The notes: generated by a model not told the origin, from the sequence alone. A DNA stretch of 64,000 nt from JBBDIJ01 sp040880485 (GCA_040880485.1 JBBDIJ010000014.1:1-64000); one strand, 5' to 3'. Positions 35,055 through 45,404 are shown, counted from the stretch's first letter. Numbers and translations: made by a program.

Positions 35055-37919
35055 CTACGACTGTGAGTGTTCTGAATGGCGGTGTGACCGGCGCAGACGG
35101 TCAAACTCCTCCTTGAGCCAGATACCGGTGTGACACTGCCCACTTATGCCTGCCAGATCTTCCGGGGTGCCCTGTGCTATAATTTCCCCGCCGCTGTCCC
35201 CACCTTCGGGCCCTATATCGATCACCTGGTCGGCGGCTTTTATCAGATCCAGATTGTGCTCGATGACGACCACTGTATTGCCAAGGTCTGTAAGTTTCTG
35301 TATCACATCGACAAGCATTCGCACATCCTGAAAGTGTAGGCCGGTGGTTGGCTCATCCATGATATAGATGGTGCCTCCGGTTCCTACTTTCGAAAGTTCA
35401 CGTGCCAGTTTAATCCGCTGTGCCTCTCCACCACTCAGAGTGGTACTTGGCTGGCCAAGGCGCAGATACCCGAGGCCCACATCGTTCAGGGTCTTCAGTT
35501 TGCGGCTCACTGCCGGCAGGGTCTCAAAAAATTCGGAAGCCTGAAGGATGCTCATTTCAAGCACATCGGATATGTTTTTCCCTTTGTAATGAATTTCGAG
35601 TGTTTCACGGTTGTACCTCTTTCCGCCACACTCTTCACAGGTGACGTAGACGTCGGGCAGGAAATTCATCTCGATTTTGCGAAGTCCGTCGCCCCGGCAG
35701 GTTTCGCACCGCCCGCCCTTTACGTTAAAAGAGAATCGTCCGGGGTCGTAACCGCGAATCTTTGCCTCGGGAAGGCCTGCAAAGAGCAGCCGGATCTGAT
35801 CAAATACCTTGGTGTAGGTTCCGGGGTTGGAGCGGGGCGTCCGTCCGATAGGACTCTGGTCTATAGAGATCACCTTGTCTACATATTCAAGGCCTTCAAC
35901 AGAGTCGTAGGGGAGTGGAACCGATTTGCTGTTATGAAAATGGCTGGAGAGGATGGGGGCCAGAGTTTGATTGATCAGAGAACTCTTGCCGCTGCCGCTC
36001 ACTCCGGTCACACAGGTAAAAGTGCCCAATGCGAGGTGAAGATCAACCTCTTTCAGGTTGTGGCCGCGAGCGCGGCGGATAACAAACTCATGGCCGGACC
36101 CGCTCCTTCTCTTTTCCGGGATGGGAACCACCTCTTCATCTCTCAGGAACCGGGCAGTCATCGATCCGGGATCGAGCTCGCCGGGAGGGCCTTGTGAGAC
36201 GATCTCCCCGCCCGCAAGCCCGGCCCCGGGGCCAAGGTCCAGTACCCAGTCGGCGCTTTCTATGGTCTCTCTGTCGTGCTCTACAACGATTACGGTATTC
36301 CCAAGATCACGGAGTGTCTCCAGAGAGTGGATAAGACGAATATTATCCTTTTGATGGAGGCCTATACTCGGTTCATCCAGAATGTAGAGTACCCCGGTCA
36401 GCTGTGTTCCAATCTGAGTTGCTAACCGAATTCTCTGCGCTTCACCACCGCTCAGTGTTTGTGCCTCTCGATCCAGCGAGAGGTATCCCAGGCCTACATT
36501 TTGCAGAAACTCGAGACGGTCGATCACCTCTTTCAGGAGTTGGCGGGCAATGACTCGCTGACGATCCGTGAGCTCCAGGTTCCCGAGATTTATACGCAGA
36601 GAGTGGATATCCATGGAGGTCAGCTGGTCTATGGAGAAGCCGCTGATACGGTAGGAGCGAGCTTCCCGATTCAGGCGCCCGCCTTCACACTTTTCACATG
36701 TGACCCGGCTGAGATAGGCTTTTGCCTTATCTCGCTGCCGGTTCGATTTACTGCTCTCGTACTGCTCCCGGATCATCTGTTTGAGCCCCGGGAACTTGTG
36801 CTTGTAGGTGACCTGGTTTTTAGTAAAATCGTAAGTGACGTCGAAGGTACGATCGCCGCCACCATCAAAAAGGAGTGTTTTCAACTCCTCCGGAAACTCA
36901 TAGATGGGTGTGTCGAATGTGACGTCGAACGGCTCCAGTACCGATTGGAGCTGTTTGAATGCGAAGATGTCCCTCGGCTCTCCCAGATATCGGATCCCAC
37001 CCTCGGAGATAGATTGGCCCGGATTGGGAATCACCAGTTCACGACTCACGTCATAGGTGTAGCCGAGGCCGTTACACTCCTTGCACGCTCCTTTGGGTGA
37101 ATTGAATGAGAAGAGATTGGGAGCCGGATCCTCATAAGAGAGACCGCTCTCCGGGTCGAAGAGTTTCATGGAGAACACCCGGTCTTCCAGCTCGTTCGGA
37201 GCTTTCTGTATAGCAAGAATCAGGTTGCCATCTGCCATCTCAAGAGCGGTATGTACACTTTCCGTAATACGATGACGGCTCTTTTCGCTAATAACGAAGC
37301 GATCGACTACCACTTCGATCTGGTGAGTTTTGTAGCGATCGAGCTTCATATCCGGCACCAGGTCTGTGAGCTCACCATCTATTCGAGCTTTTATGTATCC
37401 CTGCTTTCGAATCTGATCGAGCAGCTCACGATAGTGCCCCTTTCTTGCGCGCACTACCGGAGCAAGACACCAGGCCTTGGTACCGGGAGGCAGGGACATG
37501 ACACTTGCAATCACCTGTTCCGGAGTCTGCTTCTCCATTTTTCGGCCACTTTTCCAGGACCAGGGTTCGCCGGCTCTGGCGTAGAGAAGCCTCAGAAAGT
37601 CGTAGATCTCTGTTACAGTGCCAACTGTGGATCGGGGGTTTCGATTGGTCGATTTCTGATCGATAGAGATAACGGGTGAGAGGCCATCGATATAATCGAC
37701 ATCGGGCCGCTCCATCATCCCCATAAACTGCCGGGCATACGCGGAGAGCGACTCCAGAAACCGGCGCTGCCCTTCGGCATAAATAGTGTCGAAAGCGAGT
37801 GAAGATTTCCCGGATCCGGAAAGGCCAGTGACAACAACCAGCTTCTCACGAGGGATGTCCGTGTCTATGTCTTTCAGGTTGTGTTCGCGGGCACCGCGAA
37901 TGATGATATGATCTTGCAT
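35055..37919 (-). CDS. uvrA: Excinuclease ABC subunit A
   Basis: DNA damage sensor of nucleotide excision repair. The 954 residues have two ABC ATPase modules: Walker A TGLSGSGKSSLAFDT and TGVSGSGKSSLINQT, signatures LSGGEAQRIRLA and LSGGEAQRIKLA. The C-terminal zinc finger (CETCRGDG and CEECGGKRYN) is intact. The first zinc module is not: where two cysteines are expected, residues 255 and 258 are D and S (FDPESG), leaving only C279 and C282. The earlier CPxH element (around WSWKSG) is also missing. Divergent from the DAHP synthase. Confidence 0.97.
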   Translation of the reverse strand: MQDHIIIRGAREHNLKDIDTDIPREKLVVVTGLSGSGKSSLAFDTIYAEGQRRFLESLSAYARQFMGMMERPDVDYIDGLSPVISIDQKSTNRNPRSTVGTVTEIYDFLRLLYARAGEPWSWKSGRKMEKQTPEQVIASVMSLPPGTKAWCLAPVVRARKGHYRELLDQIRKQGYIKARIDGELTDLVPDMKLDRYKTHQIEVVVDRFVISEKSRHRITESVHTALEMADGNLILAIQKAPNELEDRVFSMKLFDPESGLSYEDPAPNLFSFNSPKGACKECNGLGYTYDVSRELVIPNPGQSISEGGIRYLGEPRDIFAFKQLQSVLEPFDVTFDTPIYEFPEELKTLLFDGGGDRTFDVTYDFTKNQVTYKHKFPGLKQMIREQYESSKSNRQRDKAKAYLSRVTCEKCEGGRLNREARSYRISGFSIDQLTSMDIHSLRINLGNLELTDRQRVIARQLLKEVIDRLEFLQNVGLGYLSLDREAQTLSGGEAQRIRLATQIGTQLTGVLYILDEPSIGLHQKDNIRLIHSLETLRDLGNTVIVVEHDRETIESADWVLDLGPGAGLAGGEIVSQGPPGELDPGSMTARFLRDEEVVPIPEKRRSGSGHEFVIRRARGHNLKEVDLHLALGTFTCVTGVSGSGKSSLINQTLAPILSSHFHNSKSVPLPYDSVEGLEYVDKVISIDQSPIGRTPRSNPGTYTKVFDQIRLLFAGLPEAKIRGYDPGRFSFNVKGGRCETCRGDGLRKIEMNFLPDVYVTCEECGGKRYNRETLEIHYKGKNISDVLEMSILQASEFFETLPAVSRKLKTLNDVGLGYLRLGQPSTTLSGGEAQRIKLARELSKVGTGGTIYIMDEPTTGLHFQDVRMLVDVIQKLTDLGNTVVVIEHNLDLIKAADQVIDIGPEGGDSGGEIIAQGTPEDLAGISGQCHTGIWLKEEFDRLRRSHRHSEHSQS

Positions 37920-38070
37920 CTACGCGCCTCTGTCCATTCTGGAGGGTGGGGGATGGAAGCCCGAAAGATACGAAAAATGCGTGGCAATCTCATCTGTTGC
38001 AGTTACCCTGTTTTCAATTTCAGGGGTGGCCGGGAAAGAGAATCTCTCCAAATAAACTGTTATATTACAA

Positions 38071-38096
38071 GGCTCATGTACACAAATGTACGAGCC
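38071..38096 (+). promoter_or_regulatory. Leader hairpin before class II DAHP synthase
   Basis: Arms GGCTC-at-GTACA and TGTAC-GAGCC with a CAAA loop. It lies 32 bases before the chosen ATG (38128) and covers another in-frame ATG (38086). No T run follows, so it is not a simple terminator; it could control translation or be part of an operator. Confidence 0.4.
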
Positions 38097-38127
38097 TGCT
38101 GAACGCTGTAATCTGTCAAATCATAGT

Positions 38128-39516
38128 ATGACAACGAAACACCCCCCGCTCAAACGATCCGAAAAATTGAAAGATGGTGAGTGGCATCCGCTCTCCTGGA
38201 ACCATTTTGAAGTGGATCAGCTGCCTCAGTATCCCGATATGGAGGAGTTGCAGAAGGTCTATGATGAGCTGAGGGGATATCCTCCGCTTATCACCTCCTG
38301 GGAGGTCGAAGCCCTGAAAACGAAACTCGCAGAAGTAGAGAAGGGGAATGGATTTCTACTCCAGGGCGGGGATTGTGCAGAGACATTCGATGCCTGTAAC
38401 GCTCCAAAGATTGTGAACCTGCTGAAGGTTCTGCTTCAAATGAGTTTCATCATGATCCATGAGATGGGTACGCCGGTGGTGCGAGTCGGGCGAATTGCCG
38501 GACAATTTGCCAAGCCACGTTCCCAGGATTACGAAGAGGTGGACGGCGAGAAGATGATGAACTACCGGGGAGATCTGATTAACAGCTATCTTCCGGATGT
38601 TGAAGCCAGAAAACCTGACCCGAAGAGGCTGGTAGAAGCGTACAAGTACTCCTCACTTACTCTCAATTTCCTTCGTGCACTGACCGATGAAGGATTTGCC
38701 GACCTGCACCATCCGGAGCAGTGGGAGCTCGACTTCATGAAGAACAACGAGTACTACAAGGATTATGAGGAGATGGTGAATTCGATCCATAAGGCGATCA
38801 CGTTTATGGAGTCGATCAATCCCAACCAGTTCAATTCTCTTCACAAGGTAGACCTGTACACCTCACATGAGGCATTGAACCTCTTCTATGATGCGGCTCA
38901 GACAAGAAGAGTGCCCCGAAAAACCGGCTGGTTCAACCTGAGTTCGCATCTGGTTTGGGTTGGAAACCGTACACGGACACTCGAGCATGCCCACGTGGAG
39001 TACCTGCGTGGAATTCGCAACCCGATCGGTATAAAGGTGGGGCCACCCTATGAACTGGACGAGACGATCGAGCTCATACGAACCCTGAATCCAAATCATG
39101 AGTCCGGAAAGATTGTATTGATCACCCGTTTCGGTGCAGACGTAGTGGAGAAGGAGCTTCCGGGCCTGATTCGTGCAGTGAACCGGGAAGGTCTGCCCGT
39201 TGTCTGGAGTTGTGATCCGATGCATGGAAATACATTCAGCACTTCAAGCAATATCAAGACCCGGAATTTCGATGCGATTCTTCAGGAGATTCGTTCGACC
39301 TTTGCCATTCACCGTTCGGAAGCGAACTATCTGGGAGGTGTTCACCTCGAACTCACCGGAGACAATGTGACCGAATGTGTCGGAGGGGCAAACGGCCTGA
39401 ACGAAGAGGGCCTGAATCGAAATTACGAGACCTACTGCGACCCGCGTCTCAACTACGAGCAGAGTCTCGAAATGGCCTTCCTGATCTCAAGAGAGTGGAA
39501 CGCAAGCTACGGTTGA
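38128..39516 (+). CDS. Class II (plant-type) DAHP synthase
   Basis: Makes DAHP from phosphoenolpyruvate and erythrose 4-phosphate, the first shikimate step. From ATG 38128 the protein has 462 residues, normal for AroA-II. WHPLSWNHFEVDQLPQYPD opens it; LLQGGDCAETFDAC holds the metal-binding cysteine; RVGRIAGQFAKPRS, WVGNRTRTLEHAHVEYLRGIRNPIGIKVGP, WSCDPMHGNT and GGVHLELTGDNVTECVGG carry the metal and PEP ligands. The start at 38086 would add 14 residues inside the leader hairpin. No other aromatic genes adjoin. Confidence 0.94.
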   Translation: MTTKHPPLKRSEKLKDGEWHPLSWNHFEVDQLPQYPDMEELQKVYDELRGYPPLITSWEVEALKTKLAEVEKGNGFLLQGGDCAETFDACNAPKIVNLLKVLLQMSFIMIHEMGTPVVRVGRIAGQFAKPRSQDYEEVDGEKMMNYRGDLINSYLPDVEARKPDPKRLVEAYKYSSLTLNFLRALTDEGFADLHHPEQWELDFMKNNEYYKDYEEMVNSIHKAITFMESINPNQFNSLHKVDLYTSHEALNLFYDAAQTRRVPRKTGWFNLSSHLVWVGNRTRTLEHAHVEYLRGIRNPIGIKVGPPYELDETIELIRTLNPNHESGKIVLITRFGADVVEKELPGLIRAVNREGLPVVWSCDPMHGNTFSTSSNIKTRNFDAILQEIRSTFAIHRSEANYLGGVHLELTGDNVTECVGGANGLNEEGLNRNYETYCDPRLNYEQSLEMAFLISREWNASYG

Positions 39517-39810
39517 GCGCACGAGGGGAGTTCCAATAATCCCGGACTGAAGTCGTTATCCATTTGAAGCCATGATCTGACATCTCGTCGGATCAGTGGA
39601 CTTTCTGTGTCAGAACAGAGTGACAGATCCTCTTGTTTCAGCTTGCTACAGATCGCCTGGCAGTTTTCTTGCAGTAAAAGTCTACCCCCTGATTAAAAGA
39701 GCAGGTTAGTTAGCGCCGGAGTTCGTGTTGATCCACAGCTTCGGCATTGTTTCAACAATCGGGGGCAATAATATCCGGTTGATATCTGTTTTTCAAACGC
39801 TTTCTATCTA
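39517..39810. other. Intergenic region before degP-like gene
   Basis: Contains the promoter region of the protease. Two weak hairpins are visible, near 39576-39598 (CTGACATC..GATCAG) and 39609-39632 (TCTGTGTCA..TGACAGA). No gene or known RNA was recognised. Confidence 0.35.
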
Positions 39811-41331
39811 ATGAATCATTTAATCAGGACGATGCATATGAACAGGATTGTACAGCTTTCGGTTGCACTGATAGCAGCAGCGACACTCTACACAGGTTTC
39901 TATCTGAACGACAGGCCTGACGAACCGCAAACAGAACCAGAGAGCGTGGAGTTGAAGACTGCTCCCTCCGAAACGAGTTCGTCTGATACGGTTCCGGTCT
40001 TCTCCCTCCGTGATTTTAACAATGCGATTGTAGACATAGCCGAGAGGACGAACCCGTCGGTGGTGACCATTACCACCAGCCGAACAGTACGTCAACAGCA
40101 GTCACCCTTCTCTTTCTTCTTCAACGAACCCGGGTTCGATTCAGAACAGGAAGAGGAGCGCCAGGGGAGCGGTTCCGGTGTGATTGTCACGACAGACGGT
40201 TATATCCTGACCAACAACCATGTGATTGACCGTGCTGACGAGATAACAATTCAGCTCTTTGATGGCAGTGAGGTCGAAGTTGAAGTGGTAGGGACCGATC
40301 CCACAAGCGATCTTGCAGTTCTGAAGGCGAGTGCAAGCGATCTGCCAGCCCTGCCGATGGGAGACAGTGATGCTCTGCGTGTAGGGGAGATGGTTCTTGC
40401 CATCGGAAGCCCCTTCGGCCAGCAATTTGCCCATACTGTTTCGAAGGGGATCGTGAGCGCGAAGGGCCGCAGTGGACTGCGTCTGGCCGATGTGGAGAAC
40501 TATATTCAGACCGATGCGGCCATTAACCCCGGTAATTCAGGAGGCGCTCTGATTAACATGGATGGTGAGCTGATTGGAATCAATACGGCAATCGCCAGTC
40601 GTACCGGAGGCAATCAGGGGATTGGATTTGCGATACCGGTTAACATGGCCCGAACCGTAATGGAGGCATTGATTGAAGATGGAAGGGTTGTAAGGGGGTT
40701 TGTCGGAATCTTTAGTGGGAATATGGTGGATGGTGTGATGGCTCGTGCACTTGGCATGGACGAAGAATTTGGTGCAATTGTGGGCAGAGTGAGTCCCGAC
40801 GGGCCTGCCGATCGTGCAGGTATTCAGGAGGGGGATGTGCTGCTCAGGAAAGATGGTGAGCCGATCCGCGACTGGTTCCGATTCCGCAGCGAGATTATGA
40901 GCACGGCGCCGGGGACGGAAGTGGAGTTTGAGGTTTTCCGGGACGGAGAGAAGATGAATGTAATGCTCACTCTCGGAGAAGTGCCGGACGAGGAAGTTGC
41001 AGAGGTTGCTCCTGAAGCTCGTGAAGACCTGGAAGAGGCACTCGGCTTTACTCTGGAAGAGCTCTCCGATTCCATTCGCCGGCAGTTGAATCTGCAAAGC
41101 GGAGTGGAAGGTGTTGTGGTTGCGCAGATTCGAAACAACAGCAGAGCCTACCGGCAGGGGTTGCGAAGGGGCGATGTGATCACCCAGGTGCAGAACCTGC
41201 CTGTAACCGGAAGTGATGAATTCTACGGAGCCATCGAGAGCCTGATTCAGTCGGGTGAAGAGGTAGCGCTGTTAAGAGTAGTCCGGGGACCACAAAACCT
41301 CTTTATCGCATTTGAACTCCCTGCACTCTAA
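39811..41331 (+). CDS. DegP/HtrA-family periplasmic serine protease
   Basis: Envelope protein quality-control protease of the Do family. A short N-terminal membrane anchor or signal (IVQLSVALIAAATLYTGFYL) is followed by the trypsin-like domain with histidine in LTNNHVID, aspartate in SDLAVLKA and serine in NPGNSGGAL. Two PDZ domains follow (from about residues 290 and 410). Length 506 is typical. It carries an acidic linker (EEVAEVAPEAREDLEEALG). Starts at 39811 or 39832/39838. A strong terminator follows. Confidence 0.94.
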   Translation: MNHLIRTMHMNRIVQLSVALIAAATLYTGFYLNDRPDEPQTEPESVELKTAPSETSSSDTVPVFSLRDFNNAIVDIAERTNPSVVTITTSRTVRQQQSPFSFFFNEPGFDSEQEEERQGSGSGVIVTTDGYILTNNHVIDRADEITIQLFDGSEVEVEVVGTDPTSDLAVLKASASDLPALPMGDSDALRVGEMVLAIGSPFGQQFAHTVSKGIVSAKGRSGLRLADVENYIQTDAAINPGNSGGALINMDGELIGINTAIASRTGGNQGIGFAIPVNMARTVMEALIEDGRVVRGFVGIFSGNMVDGVMARALGMDEEFGAIVGRVSPDGPADRAGIQEGDVLLRKDGEPIRDWFRFRSEIMSTAPGTEVEFEVFRDGEKMNVMLTLGEVPDEEVAEVAPEAREDLEEALGFTLEELSDSIRRQLNLQSGVEGVVVAQIRNNSRAYRQGLRRGDVITQVQNLPVTGSDEFYGAIESLIQSGEEVALLRVVRGPQNLFIAFELPAL

Positions 41332-41384
41332 AATCTGATGAGTTCGATACTTCGTTAATTGGGTGTTGAAACGTACACTTTCAG

Positions 41385-41420
41385 GCCTCTGGTGGAGAAT
41401 TCTCCGCCAGAGGCTTTTTT
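41385..41420 (+). terminator. Intrinsic terminator after degP-like gene
   Basis: Stem GCCTCTGG-TGGAGAAT paired with TCTCCGCCAGAGGC, then six T. Nearly perfect pairing across 14 bases. Confidence 0.92.
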
Positions 41421-41539
41421 ATGCTTGTCATAACGGCGTGATCTGTTGACAATATCTACTCTGCACCAGGTATTGGCATCTCTTTTGCACTATCTGTTGA
41501 GTACAGGGTGCTGAATCTTTTTTAGGGATCATACCGTTC

Positions 41540-42562
41540 ATGGAGTACAAGGATTATTACGACATACTGGGAGTCGGCCGGAATGCTACGCAGCAGGAGA
41601 TTAAAAAAGCGTATCGCAAAAAAGCGGCCAAACTTCACCCGGATAAAAATCCGGATGATCCGGGCGCGCAGAAGCGTTTTACCGAGCTTGGGGAGGCCTA
41701 TGAAGTTCTCAGCGATGCCGAAAAGAGAAAACTTTACGATCAGGTGGGCAGCGACTGGAAAAAGTATCAGCAGGCGGGGGGCGGTCAGGGAGGCTTCGAC
41801 TGGTCACAATATGCCGGTGGGCCTGGCGGACCCGGTGGTGAACGCTATCGTGTGAATGTGAATATGGAGGATATGTTCGGGGGCCGTGGTGGCGGTGCCC
41901 AGAGGGGCGGTAGTCCCTTCTCCAGCTTTTTTGAGACTCTTTTTGGAGGTAGTGCATCATTTGATGGGAATCCGTTCGAGGGCGGGGGCCGCAGCTCCCG
42001 CACAGAGGGAGCAGGGCGCCGGGCCGGCGCCCCCTCCGGGGATCTGGAGGCAGAGTTGACCATTACGCTTGGGGATGCGATGGAGGGCGGCACCCGCCGC
42101 ATCCAGATCAATGGAGAGAGAGTGGATGTGAAGATCCCGGCCGGCATCCGGGACGGCAAACGCCTGAAGCTGAAGAACAGGGGAGGAGATTCACCAGCGG
42201 GCAGAGGGGACCTCTATCTCAAGATCAGGGTCTCTCCGGAATCGGGTGTAGAGAGAAGGGGAGACGACCTCTATATGGATCATCCTGTAGATCTCTATAC
42301 AGCTCTGCTGGGTGGAGAGACAACGGTTCAGACCCCAAAGGGGAGGGTAAAGCTTACACTGCCTGAGGAGACCCGAAACGGGAAACTATTTCGGCTTGCA
42401 GGCCGCGGGATGCCGGTAATGAATGGAGATGGAGAGAAGAGAGGCGATCTTTACGTCCGCATCGATGTACAACTGCCTGAGAATCTATCCAAAAAGGAGA
42501 TAGAGCTTTTTAAGAAGCTTGCCGGGTTGAGAAGCGATGAGGAGACCAGCTCTGGTCAATAG
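41540..42562 (+). CDS. CbpA/DnaJ-type J-domain co-chaperone
   Basis: Stimulates DnaK. J domain at residues 1-70 with the HPD motif in LHPDKNPDDPGAQ. A glycine-rich region (about 75-170) replaces the zinc-finger domain, so this is class II, as CbpA. The C-terminal substrate-binding domains show GTRRIQINGERVDVKIPAGI and LPEETRNGKLFRLAGRGMP. Followed 187 bp later by clpB, with which it would work in disaggregation. Confidence 0.93.
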   Translation: MEYKDYYDILGVGRNATQQEIKKAYRKKAAKLHPDKNPDDPGAQKRFTELGEAYEVLSDAEKRKLYDQVGSDWKKYQQAGGGQGGFDWSQYAGGPGGPGGERYRVNVNMEDMFGGRGGGAQRGGSPFSSFFETLFGGSASFDGNPFEGGGRSSRTEGAGRRAGAPSGDLEAELTITLGDAMEGGTRRIQINGERVDVKIPAGIRDGKRLKLKNRGGDSPAGRGDLYLKIRVSPESGVERRGDDLYMDHPVDLYTALLGGETTVQTPKGRVKLTLPEETRNGKLFRLAGRGMPVMNGDGEKRGDLYVRIDVQLPENLSKKEIELFKKLAGLRSDEETSSGQ

Positions 42563-42749
42563 TAGCGCCCGGATAGACGAAGCACTGCACTTAAGACACA
42601 ACCAGCAGACGGTTTGACTGTAGGGTGGCCGATTCAATAGGAAGCCACTGAAATTTAGGCATAACCCGAACAGTGGTACGGTATTGGCATATCCGGTGGT
42701 AGTAGTGTAGCCCGGGGTTGTATAAACGGCAAAAAAACAGGAGAATATC

Positions 42750-45404
42750 ATGAATTTCAACAAACTGACTATCAAAGCACAGGAAGCCGTGCAGGCAGCA
42801 CTGGAGCTTGCACAGAGTGAAAATCACCAGTCGGTGGAGCCGTTGCATCTGTTAAAAGCACTCCTGAGCGACGCCGATGGTGTTACAGGGACTCTGTTGA
42901 ACAAACTCGGAACCTCACCGGGAACACTGAGGGAGAAACTGGATTCGAGGATCAAAAAGCTTCCGGTTGTGAAAGGGGCCTCGGTTTCCGGGCAATATCT
43001 CTCCAATTCCACGAATGAACTCTTCGATAAGGCGCAGAAGTATGCCGATGAGATGGGGGACGACTACATCAGCTCCGAACATCTGTTTACTGCCATTGCC
43101 GAGTCGAAAGGGGAGGCGGGGGAGTTGCTTCGCGAAGCGGGAGTAAACAGGGATCGAATTCTGGAGTCGATGAAAGAGGTGCGTGGTTCACAGCGTGTCG
43201 ACGACCCCAATGCAGAGAGCCGGTTCAACGCACTAAAGAAGTATGCAGTTGACCTGAATGATCAGGCAGAGAAAAACAAACTGGACCCGGTGATCGGGAG
43301 AGACCATGAGATTCGCCGGGTCATGCAGATTTTGACACGGCGCACCAAGAATAATCCGGTATTGATCGGGGAACCCGGTGTAGGAAAGACCGCTATCGCG
43401 GAGGGCCTTGCTCTTCGGATTGTAAGGGGGGATGTGCCGGAAGGGCTGAAATCAAAGCGGATCGTTGCCCTCGATATGGGTGCACTGGTGGCGGGAACCA
43501 AATTCAGGGGAGAATTTGAAGAGCGTCTGAAGGCAGTGGTGAAAGAGGTGATCGATTCCGACGGGGAGCTCATCCTTTTTATTGATGAGATCCACACCCT
43601 TGTGGGGGCGGGAGCTACGGAGGGTTCGATGGATGCGGCCAACATTCTGAAACCATCTCTTGCCAGGGGAGAGCTACACGCAATTGGTGCAACGACCCTT
43701 ACCGAGTACCGCAAATACATTGAGAAGGACAAGGCACTGGAGCGGCGTCTTCAAACCGTACTTGTGGATGAACCGGGTGTGGAAGATACAGTCTCCATCC
43801 TCAGGGGGTTGCAGGAGCGTTACGAGCTCCATCACGGTGTGCGGATTACCGACGGCGCCATTGTGGCAGCCGCCGAACTCTCTCACAGATATATTGCCGA
43901 CCGGTTTCTGCCGGACAAGGCGATCGATTTGATTGACGAAGCGGCCTCACGGCTGCGCTTGCAGATCGATTCCATGCCGGAGGAGCTGGATCACATCGAG
44001 AGACAGATCCGACAGCTGGAGATTGAACGAGAGGCTTTGAAACGGGAGAAGGATACCTCCAAGATTGAGGGTATCGAGAAGGAACTTGCCGATCTCGAGG
44101 AAGAGCGGCAGTCGATGAGGGGGCAGTGGGACCTGGAGAGAGATCTGATCCGGAAGAACCGCGAGCTCAAGAAGGCGATCGAAACGGCTCGTAACGAGTC
44201 GGACAAGGCGGAACGGGCCGGAGATTATGAAAAGACGGCAGAGCTTCGCTACGGTACTATCGGCCGACTGGAGAAGGAGCTGGAGGAGGCGAATCGGGAA
44301 CTTCAGCAGGTACAGGAGTCCCGTTCTCTGCTGAAGGAGCATGTGGATGCGGAGGATATTGCGGACATCGTCTCCCGATGGACCGGAATTCCTGTCAGAA
44401 AGATGCTCTCCAGTGAACGGGAGAAGCTCCTGCTTCTGGAAGAGGAGCTTCACAAGCGGGTGGTAGGCCAGCAGCAGGCGATCGAGGCGGTTTCTGATGC
44501 GGTCCGCCGTGCAAGAGCAGGCCTCCAGGATGAGAACCGCCCCATCGGATCTTTCATGTTTCTTGGCTCTACGGGTGTTGGAAAGACAGAGCTTGCGAGA
44601 TCTCTGGCCGATTTTCTTTTCAACGACCAGGATGCGATGGTTAGAATTGATATGAGCGAGTATATGGAGAAGCACAGTGTGAGCCGTCTGGTCGGAGCCC
44701 CTCCCGGATATGTCGGTTACGACGAAGGCGGGCAGTTGACCGAAGCCGTTCGCCGGAAACCCTACTCTGTCGTTCTGCTGGACGAGATCGAGAAGGCGCA
44801 CCCCGATGTGTTTAATGTGCTGCTTCAAGTGCTGGATGAGGGGCGTCTGACCGACAACAAGGGGGTCACGGTGGACTTTACGAATACCATTGTGATCATG
44901 ACCAGCAACATTGGGTCACACCTCATTTCGGAGGAGATTGAGAAAGGGGGCGATTCAATGGATGATGAGACCTACCGTGAGTTGCAGAATAAGCTGATGG
45001 ATCTGCTGAAAAAGTCGATTCGTCCGGAGTTCCTGAACCGGATAGACGATGTGGTCGTTTTTCACCCACTCAGCCGTGAGGATCTGAGAAGCATTGTAAA
45101 TATTCAGCTGGAGCGGGTCGGGCAGATGCTGGCCCGGAACCGGGTCTCTCTGGAGCTGTCGGACAAGGTAAAAGATTGGCTGGCGGTTCGCGGGTTCGAC
45201 CCTGTTTACGGTGCGAGGCCGCTTAAGAGGGTCATACAGACCGAAATTGTGAACAAACTGGCCAAACATCTGATCCGGCGCGACGATGAGACAGAACAGG
45301 TGGAGTTTGAGGTGACAGTCTCTGCCGACGGCAGCGGTCTGGAGTTTGTGGAGGTCTACCAGGATGCAGAGGCGTGGGCCGGAGAAGATTCGGAAAAAGC
45401 GTAG
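42750..45404 (+). CDS. clpB: ATP-dependent chaperone ClpB
   Basis: Hexameric Hsp104-type disaggregase that works with DnaK/DnaJ. The 884 residues include the Clp N-domain repeats, AAA1 with Walker A GEPGVGKTAIAEGLA, a coiled-coil M domain (about 415-530, rich in E, K and R), AAA2 with Walker A GSTGVGKTELARSLA and the HSVSRLVGAPPGYVGYDEGG segment, and the D2-small domain GFDPVYGARPLKR. An AGGAGA ribosome site stands six bases before the ATG. Follows the J protein. Confidence 0.97.
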   Translation: MNFNKLTIKAQEAVQAALELAQSENHQSVEPLHLLKALLSDADGVTGTLLNKLGTSPGTLREKLDSRIKKLPVVKGASVSGQYLSNSTNELFDKAQKYADEMGDDYISSEHLFTAIAESKGEAGELLREAGVNRDRILESMKEVRGSQRVDDPNAESRFNALKKYAVDLNDQAEKNKLDPVIGRDHEIRRVMQILTRRTKNNPVLIGEPGVGKTAIAEGLALRIVRGDVPEGLKSKRIVALDMGALVAGTKFRGEFEERLKAVVKEVIDSDGELILFIDEIHTLVGAGATEGSMDAANILKPSLARGELHAIGATTLTEYRKYIEKDKALERRLQTVLVDEPGVEDTVSILRGLQERYELHHGVRITDGAIVAAAELSHRYIADRFLPDKAIDLIDEAASRLRLQIDSMPEELDHIERQIRQLEIEREALKREKDTSKIEGIEKELADLEEERQSMRGQWDLERDLIRKNRELKKAIETARNESDKAERAGDYEKTAELRYGTIGRLEKELEEANRELQQVQESRSLLKEHVDAEDIADIVSRWTGIPVRKMLSSEREKLLLLEEELHKRVVGQQQAIEAVSDAVRRARAGLQDENRPIGSFMFLGSTGVGKTELARSLADFLFNDQDAMVRIDMSEYMEKHSVSRLVGAPPGYVGYDEGGQLTEAVRRKPYSVVLLDEIEKAHPDVFNVLLQVLDEGRLTDNKGVTVDFTNTIVIMTSNIGSHLISEEIEKGGDSMDDETYRELQNKLMDLLKKSIRPEFLNRIDDVVVFHPLSREDLRSIVNIQLERVGQMLARNRVSLELSDKVKDWLAVRGFDPVYGARPLKRVIQTEIVNKLAKHLIRRDDETEQVEFEVTVSADGSGLEFVEVYQDAEAWAGEDSEKA

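Noticed and set aside
39517..39810. A possible small RNA before the degP-like gene
   Set aside because: Two weak stems are visible, but there is no terminator, promoter match or known RNA fold, so no RNA call was made.
43947..44828. A 293-codon frame antisense to clpB
   Set aside because: It is opposite a fully conserved part of clpB, including the M domain and AAA2, and lacks any recognisable motif or ribosome site.
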